Assembly: GCA_018398805.1 (NCBI GenBank)
Contig: JAGFBZ010000814.1
Coordinates: 1,550,001-1,614,000 of the forward strand
DNA from: Hirundichthys speculiger
Lineage: Eukaryota; Chordata; Actinopteri; Beloniformes; Exocoetidae
Length of the DNA: 64,000 nucleotides
Direction: 5' to 3'
Shown: one piece after another, positions 22,158 to 33,850 of the stretch
Layout of the letters: each line of letters begins with the position of its first letter
Numbering within the stretch: position 1 is the stretch's first letter
Made by a program: the position numbers and the translations under genes
Notes under the pieces: generated by a model
Seen by the model: the letters and a program-made list of their open reading frames with translations, nothing else
What the model was told of the DNA's origin: nothing
Database searches by the model: none

Positions 22158-25100
22158 CTTACAAGCCAAGTGAGCCGCAGTGACTGATGGGTAGTGTTGC
22201 TATTCAGCTTAATGTGAAGAGAAGTACTGTTGCTCATTTTGTCTCCACACTTCCCAAAGTTGACTTGAATCTGAGTGTTGCTGCTGCTCACGTGTGGGAA
22301 TTTTCCCTTTACGTTGGTAAATCCTCTGGCTGCAGTCCATTTCACTGAATGACTAAATAACAAGGAATGTTCTCGAAGTCAATATTCCATTCTTGATGAA
22401 GCTTTTCAGGAGTTACCATTAATTTGAGGTAGCGTTATCCATGAAATTGCCAATATTCAACTACCCTGTGGTCTGCAATATTATACTATAAATACCTCTA
22501 CGTTTGTGCCATTCATAATCTTACTGTTACTGAATTTTCCTTCTTTGCCAATAAAGCATTTCAGAGTAGCACATTTTGACAGCATCTAAAATTCATTGTA
22601 AACATTTTTTTGCATACATATTAAGCCATTTTGCACCAAGCATCATGCTGCCTGCCTGAAGTCCTTTCAGCATTTTGATCATTTGCATGTGCCTCATATT
22701 TGTTCTAGCCTGAGCGACTGTTGACGTGGGGTAATGCAATGCACATGAAGACAGACACTTTCACAGGCCTGCCAGCTCCTCCATATCTATCCGTCTGTCA
22801 TGTTAACAACTTTAAATGCGGGCGCTTTGCATCTCTTTCATGGAGGGTAAAGAGTTGTGTCTGCTTGTGTTCCTGTGGTGCTGCTGCCCAAGAGCTATGT
22901 AGAACCAGAAGGTCTATTTAATTATTGAAAATACCAGCAAATTTAATAATAACTGCGCTTTTGGATTTTTTATTACCTAGTGTGTGATTTTGATTGGTCA
23001 GGGATGTAATGTATTGGCCCCTTTGCCCCACAGACAGTCTGGAGCTATACAGCATTTTGATTAGTCATTAAATTGTATTATACTGATAAATTATTCAGAT
23101 CTAGTCTACCCACAGTATATTTTACTCTGAGTGCCTCATATGTAATTTTTTTTTTATTTTGTCCTCTTCAACAAACGGCCCCATTGTTTTCTTCTTCCTG
23201 TGACTGTACGGAGGAACCTCAGTGTGTGTGTTTGCCACCAGCTTCACACTCTTTTTCACTCTCTTTTACTTGTTCATTTCACACTGATTCTCACCTTCCT
23301 CCCCTTTTCCACTTATTGTTCAGTCCATGAATGACTTGGCTACCTTATCCAGCCTCCTGTTCCTTTACCAGCTGGTATAAAAATAAACAGGGTTGTGGTT
23401 TGGCAGCACTTGCTCTGTTCTCGTGTGTTGTAGACAGCATAGCATTGCCTTCTGCTCCAGATGCTCAAAATCACACCGTTCACACTGCTTGCAGCTGCCA
23501 CTGAAAGGCTGGGATTTCACAGACGCTCAGTCTGCATTTCTTCATGGGCAGCGTGCACAAAATTATACATTACTGCAGTTTCAGCACCCTAGAACCCTGC
23601 TCAGCACGCTCTTTTAAAGACTACTCTTGACACATTTGAATAAAGTAACAGATGAGGCAAATGTTGGCGCACAGATGGGTCTTTTAATGTTTCAGTGCTT
23701 TACAAACATGATCCAGTCACAAAAACATAGATATGTTTTAAAGGAACTGTGACTTTTTTTTCTCTTGCTTTGACATTCATTCAGCCATATGGTCCTTACT
23801 TTTTGGTCCAGGGAGAGCTCCATTGAGGAGGTCAGCTGAGCTTAGCACACTAATTAATCCTGCCACTCACTGCGAACTTGCTTGAGAATAGAAGTCGTTT
23901 TTACTGGAATTATGCTCTGTGCTAATTGGTTGTTAGCATTGGCAGTGTCAAGGAGAAATAGTGAACTGGAGTGCTACCATGTGACAGTGTGGACAGAATA
24001 GAGTTTGCTAATGCCATCTTTTCAACAGCAGGAGAAGCACACTGTCAATATCATCTCCCTATGCAATCCATTTATTCGTTCATCCTTGCTCCTTTACAAA
24101 TCTCCTCCTTCCTGTGTGCCTTTCTCCATCCTTTTCTCTTCCACCCTTTCTTTTATTGTCACCCAGCCAGCCCTCTGGCTGTGTGCCTCACAGTTGCCAT
24201 GGTAATGATATAGTTTCTCATCTCTGTAATGTGATGTCTTATTAGCTTTCATTGGGGCGTGTGTCACTATTTTATTTCACGCGCCATTTGGTGAGCTTCA
24301 GTCTACTGTTGAAAAATGTTGTGTTTCAAAAGTGAGTAGTGAGTGCTCAGACAGTACGGCGTGCACATGTGAGGGTCCTGATGGAGAGGAAGAGCACAAA
24401 ATGAAGTGAATCCGAGTGAGAGATATGAGGGGTAACGCCTGCTGTAGCTACATTACAATTTATTATAAGTTCACAGTTTCAAAGTGCAGAAAATGTGAGT
24501 TGTGATAAGAATGGAAATGTGAAAGGCGTGATTCTCCCCGGGCTGCTCTCTTCTTTTTCCTGTGTTGTCTGAGGCTGGCACATCAGGAAGGGATTTCAGC
24601 TTTTACCCAGCAGGAGGCACTGTGTGTGCTTTCAGCCGTTCACTGAGAGAGTACTTGAGTTGTAATGCTTTGCTATACTTCATCTCTGTATCTTGAAAGG
24701 GTTTTCGTTCATGATTTTGTTAACGTGAATGCAGATAATAGGGATTCAGTGGTAACACTTCTGCAGTTGATGTCTGAGTTGCATATTGCCGCACTCCTTA
24801 AGATATGCACAAAATGATGATAATCAACTGAATTGGAAATGTCCTTTAAGTTGCCATTGTGATGTGCGTTTACCTCTTCTTTCTGCTTGTTCATTTATAG
24901 GAGAAGCTTTAAATGCCTGTGGGAGGAGTTAAAAAAAAGCTGTGGGAAGGGTGCTGCAGTCAATAACTGATCAATATTAGCCCAGATGCTACTGTCAAAC
25001 ACATCAATAGAGGTTCTCCAATGGTGGCTTTTATCCCTCAGTCTGCATGAACTGCCTTATGTCAGCCCATAGGGCTTTTAAAATGACTCTGTGCTTCATC

Positions 25101-28100
25101 TGTCCCTGCCTTTGCAGATGTTGCTCTTCCTCTAAAAGGCGCCTTCTTTTGAGAAGTGACAGTTGTATACTGTGCGATTGCGACTATTGAACAGGCTATT
25201 GGGGTGGTAATTGCACATTGGCAGTTGTCTTAATTTGCAGAGGATTGCCATAGTTGAATGAAGACACTCCATGTCTCACTATTTACAAATTGAATGTGCT
25301 GAATCTTTCAGCAGGAGGTGAGTGTTAAATGATTTTCTGCAGAAAAAGATAACATCTGTGTTCAGTACTTAAAACTGCGTATTTACTGTTTGAGGTACAA
25401 AAGCTGGCATCCTATTATACTGTTTTTGTTACAGGACAGGAAAATTTATGAAGAGTCATTTGATTAACTGTGAAGAATTACAATCAAGGTAGTGATTAAC
25501 CCTCTGTGAATCTTTTTTTTTTTTTTTTTCTCAATTTTCAAGCATCTCTGATTGGCTTCCTGTCTCTTCACTTAGTCAAATATTAGACTAAACTTGTAAA
25601 TGATGATGGAAAACATAACAAGTGTGTTTTACATTTTCAAATTTGTACATCTGGCCTCAAGCCTAGAAAATAAGGTTTAATTTAGATTGTCTCCACCCAC
25701 CAAACTAAGCTGAAATAGCGCTTTGAAGTTCCTTATAGCATCTCTTAATAAGGCTCTTAGACACCTCCTCTGTCTGCAAGGAGGCAGGTGACAGAAATAT
25801 CGAACTTTATTGTGTGCTGTTTTGATGAGGCCGCATGCACCCTGTGTACACAAAACATTTGGACTTGTGCACATGGAGTCCCGTGAACTAGGTGAAGGTT
25901 TGAATTTTCTCTCCCGACGTGCACTTTTTTGATGTTTCCTCATCAGGCTCAAAGAGGAGGGATGATGCGCTTTGGATAGCATCTGTTGTGTTCCCTTCTT
26001 CTCTGGGCTCTATGCCAGGCATGTGTTTGTCAGATGGCAGTGCTGCTAAGATGGAGGTTTCTAATATATCTTGACACATTTGCTCTTCACTCCCCTTGAC
26101 TGGACCATTTGTAGTATATTGAGATGTTGCCACATTTTAATTTGAATCCGCATTCATCACACCTCACATTAACATGGTGCTACAAGCACAAAGTCACTTT
26201 TACACAGGGAATCAAATCTATTTGAAAACTATAACTAGCATTTCATCCTATGACAGGCTTAAGCACTTGGATTAATTTGTTATTATTGAAAAGCTATCTT
26301 CATAAAATTGACTGTGGTGCAGTTTGAGTTCCTCCTGCCAGTACAAAGAGATCATTTTATTGAAATTACACTTTTTCGTGATATAAAACGCATCTTGCGT
26401 TTTCTTCTAAAATAAAAAATGATGTAATGGCTGAAAAAAAAAAGAAACTGCTCATCATGTGCCAGGCTGTAAACGTGTTTCTTTCTGCTGTGACGGTGGA
26501 CATATTAACATGAGGTCTATACTGAGCCAGCCTCAAGCAACTTTTGGACTTGGCTTCATCTCTTGTCCTTTTGTGCTACTTGGTCACAAAGCAGCATAAT
26601 TGTAACATCAAGACAATTGACTGTGTTTTCATCAAGATTTGATACTAAACTTGACCAGAGTAGAATTGATTAAGCCAAGTACAGGGTGAAATTTGCAGGT
26701 GTGAACTCTCTTCTTTTCTTGAGAGTAGCAGATTTAGGTCAGGGAAGTTTGAGAGTGGCAGAGCAGCTGGAAAGCTTGTTTGGGACTGTCAAAGCTGCCC
26801 TGTGTACCAGCTGGATGGGCTGATAGTGCTGCAAAGCCAGTTGATCTGAATAGTAAGAAGCCTCCATTGCAGCTCTACCTCTGGTGCACCTAAACTCAAA
26901 CTTTAGGTGATTACATTACACTCCATTACATTTGATTTTTCACACTGAGACACCACCCAAGAACATAAATAAGTGTCCAACAGTCAAGCTTTTAGAATGA
27001 ATTAAACATCCGCTATGGGCTCCAGAGGATATTTTTTTTCCCCATTGAAACAGCCTCCTTGCCCTCAGCCCTCCAGTCAGTGCAGTCATGCCCAGCATGT
27101 CCAGATTATTTCCACTAAGGTATCCAAGCAGTCACAACTTTCATGCTCAGAAACAGCCCTTTATGCCTGAGCAACAGCTAATCGGTGCAGACAGATGAAG
27201 ACTGAGCACTTAACTCTGACAGCTTTTCCAGCTGGGATTCACTTGTCAGATTTGAAATCTGTGATGCAAGTGTGTTCTCTCAGACATCGGTGTGTGATAC
27301 ACAGTTTGAGTGCTGCTGTGAAGGCTGCTTCCCTTACCTTTCTGCCTCAGTGAAACTCACATTTGTCCCTGATTTAGTTGGATTCTGATAAAACCAACTT
27401 AACTGAAATGCCTGGATCGTCAAACCATTGATGAGAAAATCCCCTGAATTATTCCTAAATCCCCCTTTTGTTAAGATGCCATTTACAGTAATAACCATGG
27501 CTCAAGCACCACTTCCCCGCAGGCTGTTGTGGAACACTCATCCCAAGTAAAAGGTGAAAATGAATGTTGTAACTCTGAGTTAAAGTCATGGTGCCAGTTG
27601 GTACCTCTGATTTTATCACAGAGTGTTAATAAATTTTGTGTCAATGATACTGAGCGCATAATCCAGTCTTAATGCAGACTGTCTAGGGGTGCTGCGTTAG
27701 TGTGGATCATGAAGCCCAGACAGTGATTAACACACTGTTGTACAGTTGGCAGTTTTATCTTGCATTTTGTGTAACTGACCCTAGATAATAAACCCAAGTT
27801 TCTCATGTATTATCAAGCCTGGATTGGTTCCAGGGGAAAGTATAATTTCTGCTCTTCTTGGTCTCATTTATTTGACCTTTTATTTATGTATTCCACCGTT
27901 AGGAAAACACACTCTTGAAAGTTGCACACATTGACCTTTGAGAGTTTTTGTGATGATTGTGTATGTTTTTGTGACTGTGGTTTTGTTATATGTAGCTCTC
28001 ATTTGGATTGCAAAATATGGGATTGTTTTCTCTTGTGCATTACATCATTTTGCTTATCTCTAAACGGGCCACACACTGCGCGTAGTCAATATGACGAAAG

Positions 28101-28649
28101 ACAATGGATGATTGATGCACACGGCACATCTACACATCTGTTGTGCTCCTCAGGGGGAGTTTTGAGGGATGCCCATCCCCTTTGAGAGGTACCGGGGTGT
28201 GGGAAGCTGCAGTTGGGACGCAGTGTGGAAACTGGAACTCTCAAACACAGCTTTTCTCAGCATTACATCATCTGCTGGCCTTTTTCTTCCAACCACATCA
28301 AAATGGTTTTTCAGGAAAGGCCTACTCACAGGAAAGGGATGTTGTCCACTGAGCCTATGCTTGCCCAAAAATACAATCTCCTGGCATTCATGTTTTCTGG
28401 CGCCTGTAAACTGTAAACATGATCCAAAATGCACGTGATGACTTGGGTTTCTCAGATACCAAGCTTCGAAACAGTGATTTAAAGCTATTGGCCAGCTGAC
28501 ACGTTAGTCATGAGAGGAATGTGAACACTGCCTTGGAGGACTCAGGGTAAACAAACAAATACACATTTTAATCAGATGTTAACTCTTAGTATAGTTCACT
28601 GCAGTTTCATCTAATGTACTCAAGGCAGTTGTCCAGTCCAAGGCTTATA
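22158..28649. other. Single-copy non-coding DNA, 6.5 kb
   Basis: No recognisable exon or transposon. It contains a CTCF-like site at 24607-24621, a T-run at 25513-25529 and pyrimidine-rich stretches near 23160-23330 and 24080-24180. Overlapping open frames on both strands at 28143-28438 are unusually dense but carry no domain. Confidence 0.45.
24607..24621 (+). promoter_or_regulatory. CTCF-like motif
   Basis: CCAGCAGGAGGCACT fits the CTCF core consensus CCASYAGRKGGCRS. It is in the same orientation as the better copy at 49949-49963. Binding is inferred from the motif only. Confidence 0.4.
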
Positions 28650-28737
28650 TACAGGTGGTACCTCTACTTACGAACGTCTCTACATACAAAAGTTTTAGGT
28701 TACAAAACGCCTCAACGGGAAAATATTACCTCTTGTT

Positions 28738-29118
28738 ATGGAAGAAATTTCAGGATACGAAAGGCAAAAATACAGTACGCGCTGCTACTCGCAGTTCCCA
28801 GAGTTTACTGAACGTAAACATACTTGTAGCTGCTCTGCCATTGGCTATCGCCTAGCATCTTCCTGGCATCCCATTGACATTTTAGGAAAATTCCATGAAG
28901 TTTCGGAATTCATAGAAAAAACTCACCCAGAAAAAGTGTTCACTAGTCGGGCTATCGCTCATTATAATAATGTTTGCCTTGCACATTTTCGAATGATTGT
29001 TGAAAGCCGACAAAAGCAAACGTCCTTGGATCAGTTCTTTACAAAACATCAGGCAAAAACCACTGCTGAGAGAGAACTTGAACCAAAGAAGGCAAAAGGT
29101 GATGACGATAGCAGTTAA
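28738..29118 (+). pseudogene. pogo/Tigger-type transposase C-terminal relic
   Basis: An open frame of 126 codons lies inside the pogo-like element. The first 40 or so residues are composition-biased and probably not original. From about residue 50 it reads like the tail of Tigger/jerky-type transposases: a helical region (FIEKTHPEKVFTSRAIAHY) followed by ESRQKQTSLDQFF and a basic, acidic end. The QTSLDxF box near the C-terminus is a recurring feature of that family. The CENPB-type DNA-binding domain and the DDE catalytic core are absent, so it cannot be an active transposase. Its ATG at 28738 is simply the first in frame. Family call is from motif memory. Confidence 0.55.
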
Positions 29119-29314
29119 AAAGTAAATGAACATAATTTTTATTTTTTATTTTTTGTTTTTATATACAACTCTCATTTTATGTTTATTGTACAGTAATCTA
29201 ATGGTAACATGTATTTGTTACATGTTTTGATGCATTTTTATGATTTATGAAAAAAATTGTCCGAATTTTGGGGGGCTTGGAACAGATTATTAGTATTTAC
29301 ATGGAAAACGCGTC

Positions 29315-29746
29315 TGTCACAAGGGTGGGGGTGTGTGGAAAGAGGACCCAAGTTGCAAGAGGTTTTCAAAACAAAAAGGGTCTTAATTAAACAAAAGTAC
29401 AAAAGATCAAAACTCCAAAAACTTCAAAAATCTAAAAATGCAAAATACAAAAATCCAAACTCAATTCAAGGTGAAGAGCACGAGGACGACCAGACAGATA
29501 AGCAGGGGGTAAGGACGACAATGGACAGCAAACAGGGAGTGACAGGACTTATAAACACCCAGGAACAAACGAGAGGCAGGTGTGAACTATCAGGCTGACA
29601 AGGGTGAGGAAGAAAAGCTAAACTCCACGAAGACAAGACAGACCTTCAAAGAAAAACAGGAAGCACTACAGACATGGTGAGACACCAACTTGACAAAACA
29701 GACAGAAAATCCAAATTCACAGTCATGGCTGACCTGGGCCATGACA
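29315..29746 (-). mobile_element. Solo LTR inserted in the pogo-like element
   Basis: The element begins TGTCACAAGG and ends GGCCATGACA, giving TG...CA ends with a 5-bp inverted TGTCA/TGACA. The 5-bp target copies GCGTC are exact at 29310-29314 and 29747-29751. Both features define an LTR. Orientation is minus: on that strand GTGTTTATAAGTCC gives a TATA-like box near the middle, followed by a T-rich 3' part. There is no internal retroelement sequence and no second LTR, so it is the product of LTR-LTR recombination. The 432-bp length fits a Gypsy-type LTR; the family is not assigned. Confidence 0.8.
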
Positions 29747-29821
29747 GCGTCTCTACTTATGAAATTTTCAGGTTACAAAACTACTACCAGAACCAATTAA
29801 TTTTGTAGAGGTACCACTATA

Positions 29822-31439
29822 TATGACAATTCAAAGCATGAGCTACCTGAATTATACCTTGTATTTTATAGTCTTCAAAATAAATCATGAAATGACTGAT
29901 GTCTTATACTACAAACTCCTGTGGTGTGTGTAAAGCCTGACACTTATTTTTGTAGACCTGAAACTGGAGCTCTTGTTTACATTGTCACAGCAGAACCTCT
30001 GTCACACCAGCAGGAACATTGGGGTACTGAAAAAAGAGGCCAGTACAGAAAAGCCACAGATGTGCAGCTCCCTGAATGACCACTTCAGGCTGACTCCAAA
30101 ACTGAGTCAGAACCTTTGGACTCTTACATAAAAAATGCCCAACTTTACTGCAGAAATATACCCATTTATAGCCTTGTGCTCAAAATAGCACTTAGAAATA
30201 AAATTGCTCATGTTTTTTTCATGATAATTTCACAAGGTGGGAATGTCAATTTTCTTAATTCCATTCTATATAATTTCAAGGTAGCTACTTATGGCTGCTG
30301 CCCAGCGTACCTCTATCGTGAGCCAGCGTTCTCAGTCAGATCCTTCTCTTACACATCACTTCTGCAAAAACCCAATATGGTGACAGCTGAATGACAAATT
30401 CCAGGCCTTTAAATGGTTGCCCACAAACCAACGGCTAATATGAATTCAGGTCCTCTTGTCTATAGTTACAACAGGCCCAAACTAAGGACCTGAGGATGTC
30501 AGTTTTAAACAAACTGTTGGATCACTCAGGGTCTGAAGCGCTCTCATTTCTTTCTGACACTAGTAACATGGGTTCAGTAACATGGGCACAGCAGTGTTTT
30601 CATTCAGAGCACTCTGTAAACTGTTTACAGCCACTGTTCATCTCTGTCACTTTGAGTAGCACTTGATCATGACTCAGGTTTGTCTCTATGACGTCAGTTA
30701 ATTCAATTTGAGATTATATATAGCAGATAATCAATTGCTACATTAGGTATGCATCTTAATAGCGGGCTTCTTTCGGTTATGAGTCACAACAAAGATTGAT
30801 TAAATGATCTGTTCTAAAGGGCATGTCTCTGTTTTCGCTTGTGTTTCAGTCAGATAGTGATAGAGATGTTGTGATGTGATGAATGCTAAATCAAGTCAAA
30901 TGGAGTGTTGAGTCACAGAGCAATGTGTCAGCACTGAGGCCTACTATCTGTTTCTGTCCGGCGTGCACTGTATACCAGAAGGATAGTGTTGGGGGTTGTG
31001 GGAAGCGCAGAGTTGTGATGGATGAGGACCAAGCAAGAGAAGGACGAGGCATGAAATAGAATGAGGATGAAGGACAGAGAAGTCCTGGCTGACTCGGGGA
31101 GGGGAAGGAGAGTGTGAGACAGAGATGGAGAGACTATGAGTCTAGAAAGAATGGGGGTCACGGAGAGACTAACCCTCTCTCAAAACTGCTGACGTTTGTA
31201 CCTCTGTGCTGCACAGTGGCTTTTTGCTTAAATATGCATTTACTCCGACAGTATCAAGTGGATGTATCAGGTGAGTATTACTCAGCTGTCAGACCTGCTT
31301 TATTTGTGATTTTAAGCACAAATAATAAGTAGGATGGTTTGCAGAATGGTTCATGTGAACACTTGAACATGTTGATGCTGTGTGCACCTCACTATAGTCT
31401 TGAAAACAGGCATGTGTTACAGGTGTGAATCGGTTAAAC
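29822..31439. other. Non-coding DNA with a CRE palindrome
   Basis: No domain-bearing ORF. A second perfect TGACGTCA is at 30689-30696. At 31114-31332 an open frame with a hydrophobic segment runs through a CAG|GTGAGT site at about 31271; it has no in-frame ATG with good context and is not called. Confidence 0.4.
30689..30696. promoter_or_regulatory. Perfect CRE palindrome
   Basis: TGACGTCA followed by GTTAATTCAATTTGAG, a CRE next to a homeodomain-like TTAATT word. Functional status is unknown. Confidence 0.35.
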
Positions 31440-31441
31440 AT

Positions 31442-33067
31442 CTGGGGCCAGTTGCATATCTCTAGCTTAGCTGAAGTTTAAGGTTTAACAACGTGTTAAA
31501 GGCCCGTGTGACGTACAACAGTTATGTGATGCCGTTAACCCCGTTGCATTATTATTTATGTCTGGGGTTTAACCTGCAGCTGAAGTTGAGCCTAAACGCA
31601 GCTGCAGTGTCCTCAAACAAATGTCACTTTAACCACAAGAGGTCTCTTTTTCTGTGTGTTTGCTTAAATGTCTGACAGGTAAGTTTTCAGCATGAGTCTG
31701 TATAATTTCTTTCAGGGCCCCTATACACTGCATGATTTTGATGGCCGTCATAAAGGAATCCTAACCCACTACACTTTGATGTTGACTGTCACTCTGGTCT
31801 TGCGACCAAAGACTATTTGATATGGTTTTCTGACAGTGCCAGAAGTCCAACGACTCCATCTATTTACTAGCCATTTTTTGTACAACTTGAAATGACAGAT
31901 TAATTAATGCGACCCACACTGGTGATGCACCTCTACATCTGCTTTATCTCCGCATCAGTCGTAGTTTACGATTCAAGAAGGCTCATGAACATGCAGTCCG
32001 TGTATACCATTGTACCCAAGATTAAGCAAATGCAAACTGTTCAGTGTGAGATGTTATAATCGTATACTGTAGGAATGGTGCAGTATATGGGAGCCCAAAC
32101 ACATGGACACGTTTCTCACCCTACATGCTCCTTAAAAAAAAAAGACAAAAAAAAACATTTACCCTTATTTAATTCCATGCAGGTTTCTGTCTCTAAATTA
32201 AAAACCAACAGAAAACTATATATTTGTAGAGGTCTTTTACGCTGCTGGATTTGTGCTCAGAAAACTTGCTGCTAAATTGTTTGTCAGAAGCAATATCTTT
32301 GCATGTATATTTGTGAAAAAAAAAAAAACAGTAGCTAAAAGTAGCTTGTGGGCATTGTTTTCATTTGCAGCTCCATCCATCTTCAGCAATAATCCTGACG
32401 TTCTCTTTCCAAGCTCAAATATGTGCTTCAGTTAAGCCCGACCTGCTCCTATCCACCGGCTCTTACAACTACAGATTTTAATCATAGCCTACCAGTAGGT
32501 AGATGCGCTGATGTTTAACGCATTAAAGGCGTAGGTATGATACCGTGTTTATCTTTTGAACTCTTGGTGATGTTAACTTGAGGCTAATTATATAAATGTT
32601 TCTGTTATGACTCTTTGCCTTTAGTTAAGCAGCTACTGTGATAAATTTTAGTTCCTCATGGTGACTATTACAACGCTCTTTCGTTTCTTGCCAGTCTGTG
32701 TACTTTAAAGTGGCCCTCAAAGTCTCAGTTCATACCAGTAACTATGATTCAAACATGCTTTTTTTCAAATATTTTAGTGATGAAAGGAGTCGACAGGATT
32801 GAGTAGATGTCAATTATTCATTAGAGTGAATAAAAATGATTTTTTGGTAGATGTGAAATATATATTTTTTTAAACTTGGTTTGATGTTTACGGTTCCCAG
32901 CAGGTTTAACTGCGGGTCAACTGAAGCTGTCCTTGTTCTGACAGTGCAGTCAGGTTCGACTTTGAGTTTAGCTGCGGGTTAAACTCCAAATGTTGTGGTT
33001 TAGGTAGTATTATGTCAAACTGGAGCTAAGTTAGCCATGAGCTAGGTGACAGTACAATTGGCCCCAG
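31442..33067. mobile_element. TIR element flanked by AT (ISL2EU/IS4EU-like)
   Basis: The ends CTGGGGCCAGTTGCATA and the complement of CTGGGGCCAATTGTACT are inverted, with AT on both outer sides (31440-31441 and 33068-33069). An extended imperfect inverted repeat continues inward: GGGTTTAACCTGCAGCT near 31565 faces the complement of AGCTGCGGGTTAAACTCC near 32970. A 2-bp AT duplication points to ISL2EU-type elements, but AT is too short to be proof. The 1626-bp interior holds what looks like another decayed repeat near 31715 (GGGCCCCTATACACTGCATG) and no transposase. Confidence 0.6.
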
Positions 33068-33214
33068 ATTTTTGGACCGTTTCCAATCTGGAGGGGAGTT
33101 GCAGCAGACATAACCTGACTTTTTTTTAAGCATGTGAGCTGAAGGGAAGTGGTTAATCTTTCAGTTAGTTTAAGTGGACTGGTTCTTAGCTGGTTTTCAT
33201 CATCTGAAAGGACA

Positions 33215-33850
33215 GGAGTTTTTGGGGTTCAGTTCTTAGTCTGTTACTCTTTAATCTTTACAAACTCTTGCCTGATATCATCATAAAGAATCACGTGAAA
33301 TCACATAATTCATATGCCAGTAATGCAGAAGTGTACATCTCATTCTCCTCTGACAATGTGACTTCTTTTAACAAATTAGTAAACTATATTGTTGATTTTA
33401 AGTGACGGAAACTTTCGAAATGCTTATTTTGTGCAAGTGTGATAAGCTTGCTGCATGTTTCAAACACACAGTGAGAAAAGCAGAAACACTGGTATTATTT
33501 TGGACGCCACTTTCAGTTTTACACAAACCAACGTCACCAGCACCAGGTATCTGTTCACTATTACCACTTAAAATATATTGAGAACCTTAGAAATTATAAA
33601 GAAATGATATGTCTCGAACAGAGAAACTTGTCCATGCATTTATGTAACATTTGTAACATTATTAACATTATGTAACATTATTTAACAAGCCAGAGTTCTT
33701 ACTTGAACATAGAAATGTGAATATATTATCACTGGTTCCCAGTTTAATATAGAATCACCTTATAAATCCTCCTAGTTGATGTTAAAGCAGTTATTGGTTT
33801 GTCTTCTCAGTACATCTCTGACTTCTTCATTGTTTATAACCCAGTTGGGG
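33215..33850 (+). pseudogene. L2-type LINE reverse-transcriptase relic
   Basis: Although broken by stops and frameshifts, the segment follows the order of the teleost L2 reverse transcriptase. Near 33225-33275 is a decayed 'LxxLLFxLY' region. At 33304 the frame reads HNSYASNAEVYISFSSDNV, matching the SYADDTQLYIS active-site block with the catalytic Asp pair lost (YASN). GIILDATFSF near 33490 corresponds to the LGVIFD block, and a degraded distal region extends to about 33845. No 3' tail is recognised. This is an old inactive LINE fragment. Confidence 0.6.
33643..33686 (+). repeat. Short tandem TGTAACATT-type repeat
   Basis: Several ATGTAACATT / TTGTAACATT / TTAACATT units follow each other within the LINE relic, a local tandem expansion. 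Confidence 0.6.

Larger units (their letters stand above)
28652..29819 (+). mobile_element. pogo/Tigger-like element, internally deleted
   Basis: The left end CAGGTGGTACCTCTAC and the complement of the right end, TAGTGGTACCTCTAC, are inverted repeats, flanked by TA (28650-28651 and 29820-29821), as in the Tc1/mariner-pogo group. Subterminal words of about 35 bp (28674-28708 and 29747-29781) repeat directly, each with GTCTCTAC, AGGTTACAAAAC and similar text. It keeps only the C-terminal tail of a transposase (28738-29118) and is interrupted by a solo LTR (29315-29746). Confidence 0.75.

Noticed and set aside
28143..28438. Dense overlapping open frames on both strands
   Set aside because: Frames shadow each other and none has a recognisable motif or splice signals.
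31114..31332. Frame with a hydrophobic stretch running into CAG|GTGAGT
   Set aside because: No ATG upstream of the hydrophobic part in this frame and the frame continues past the donor; not enough to call an exon.
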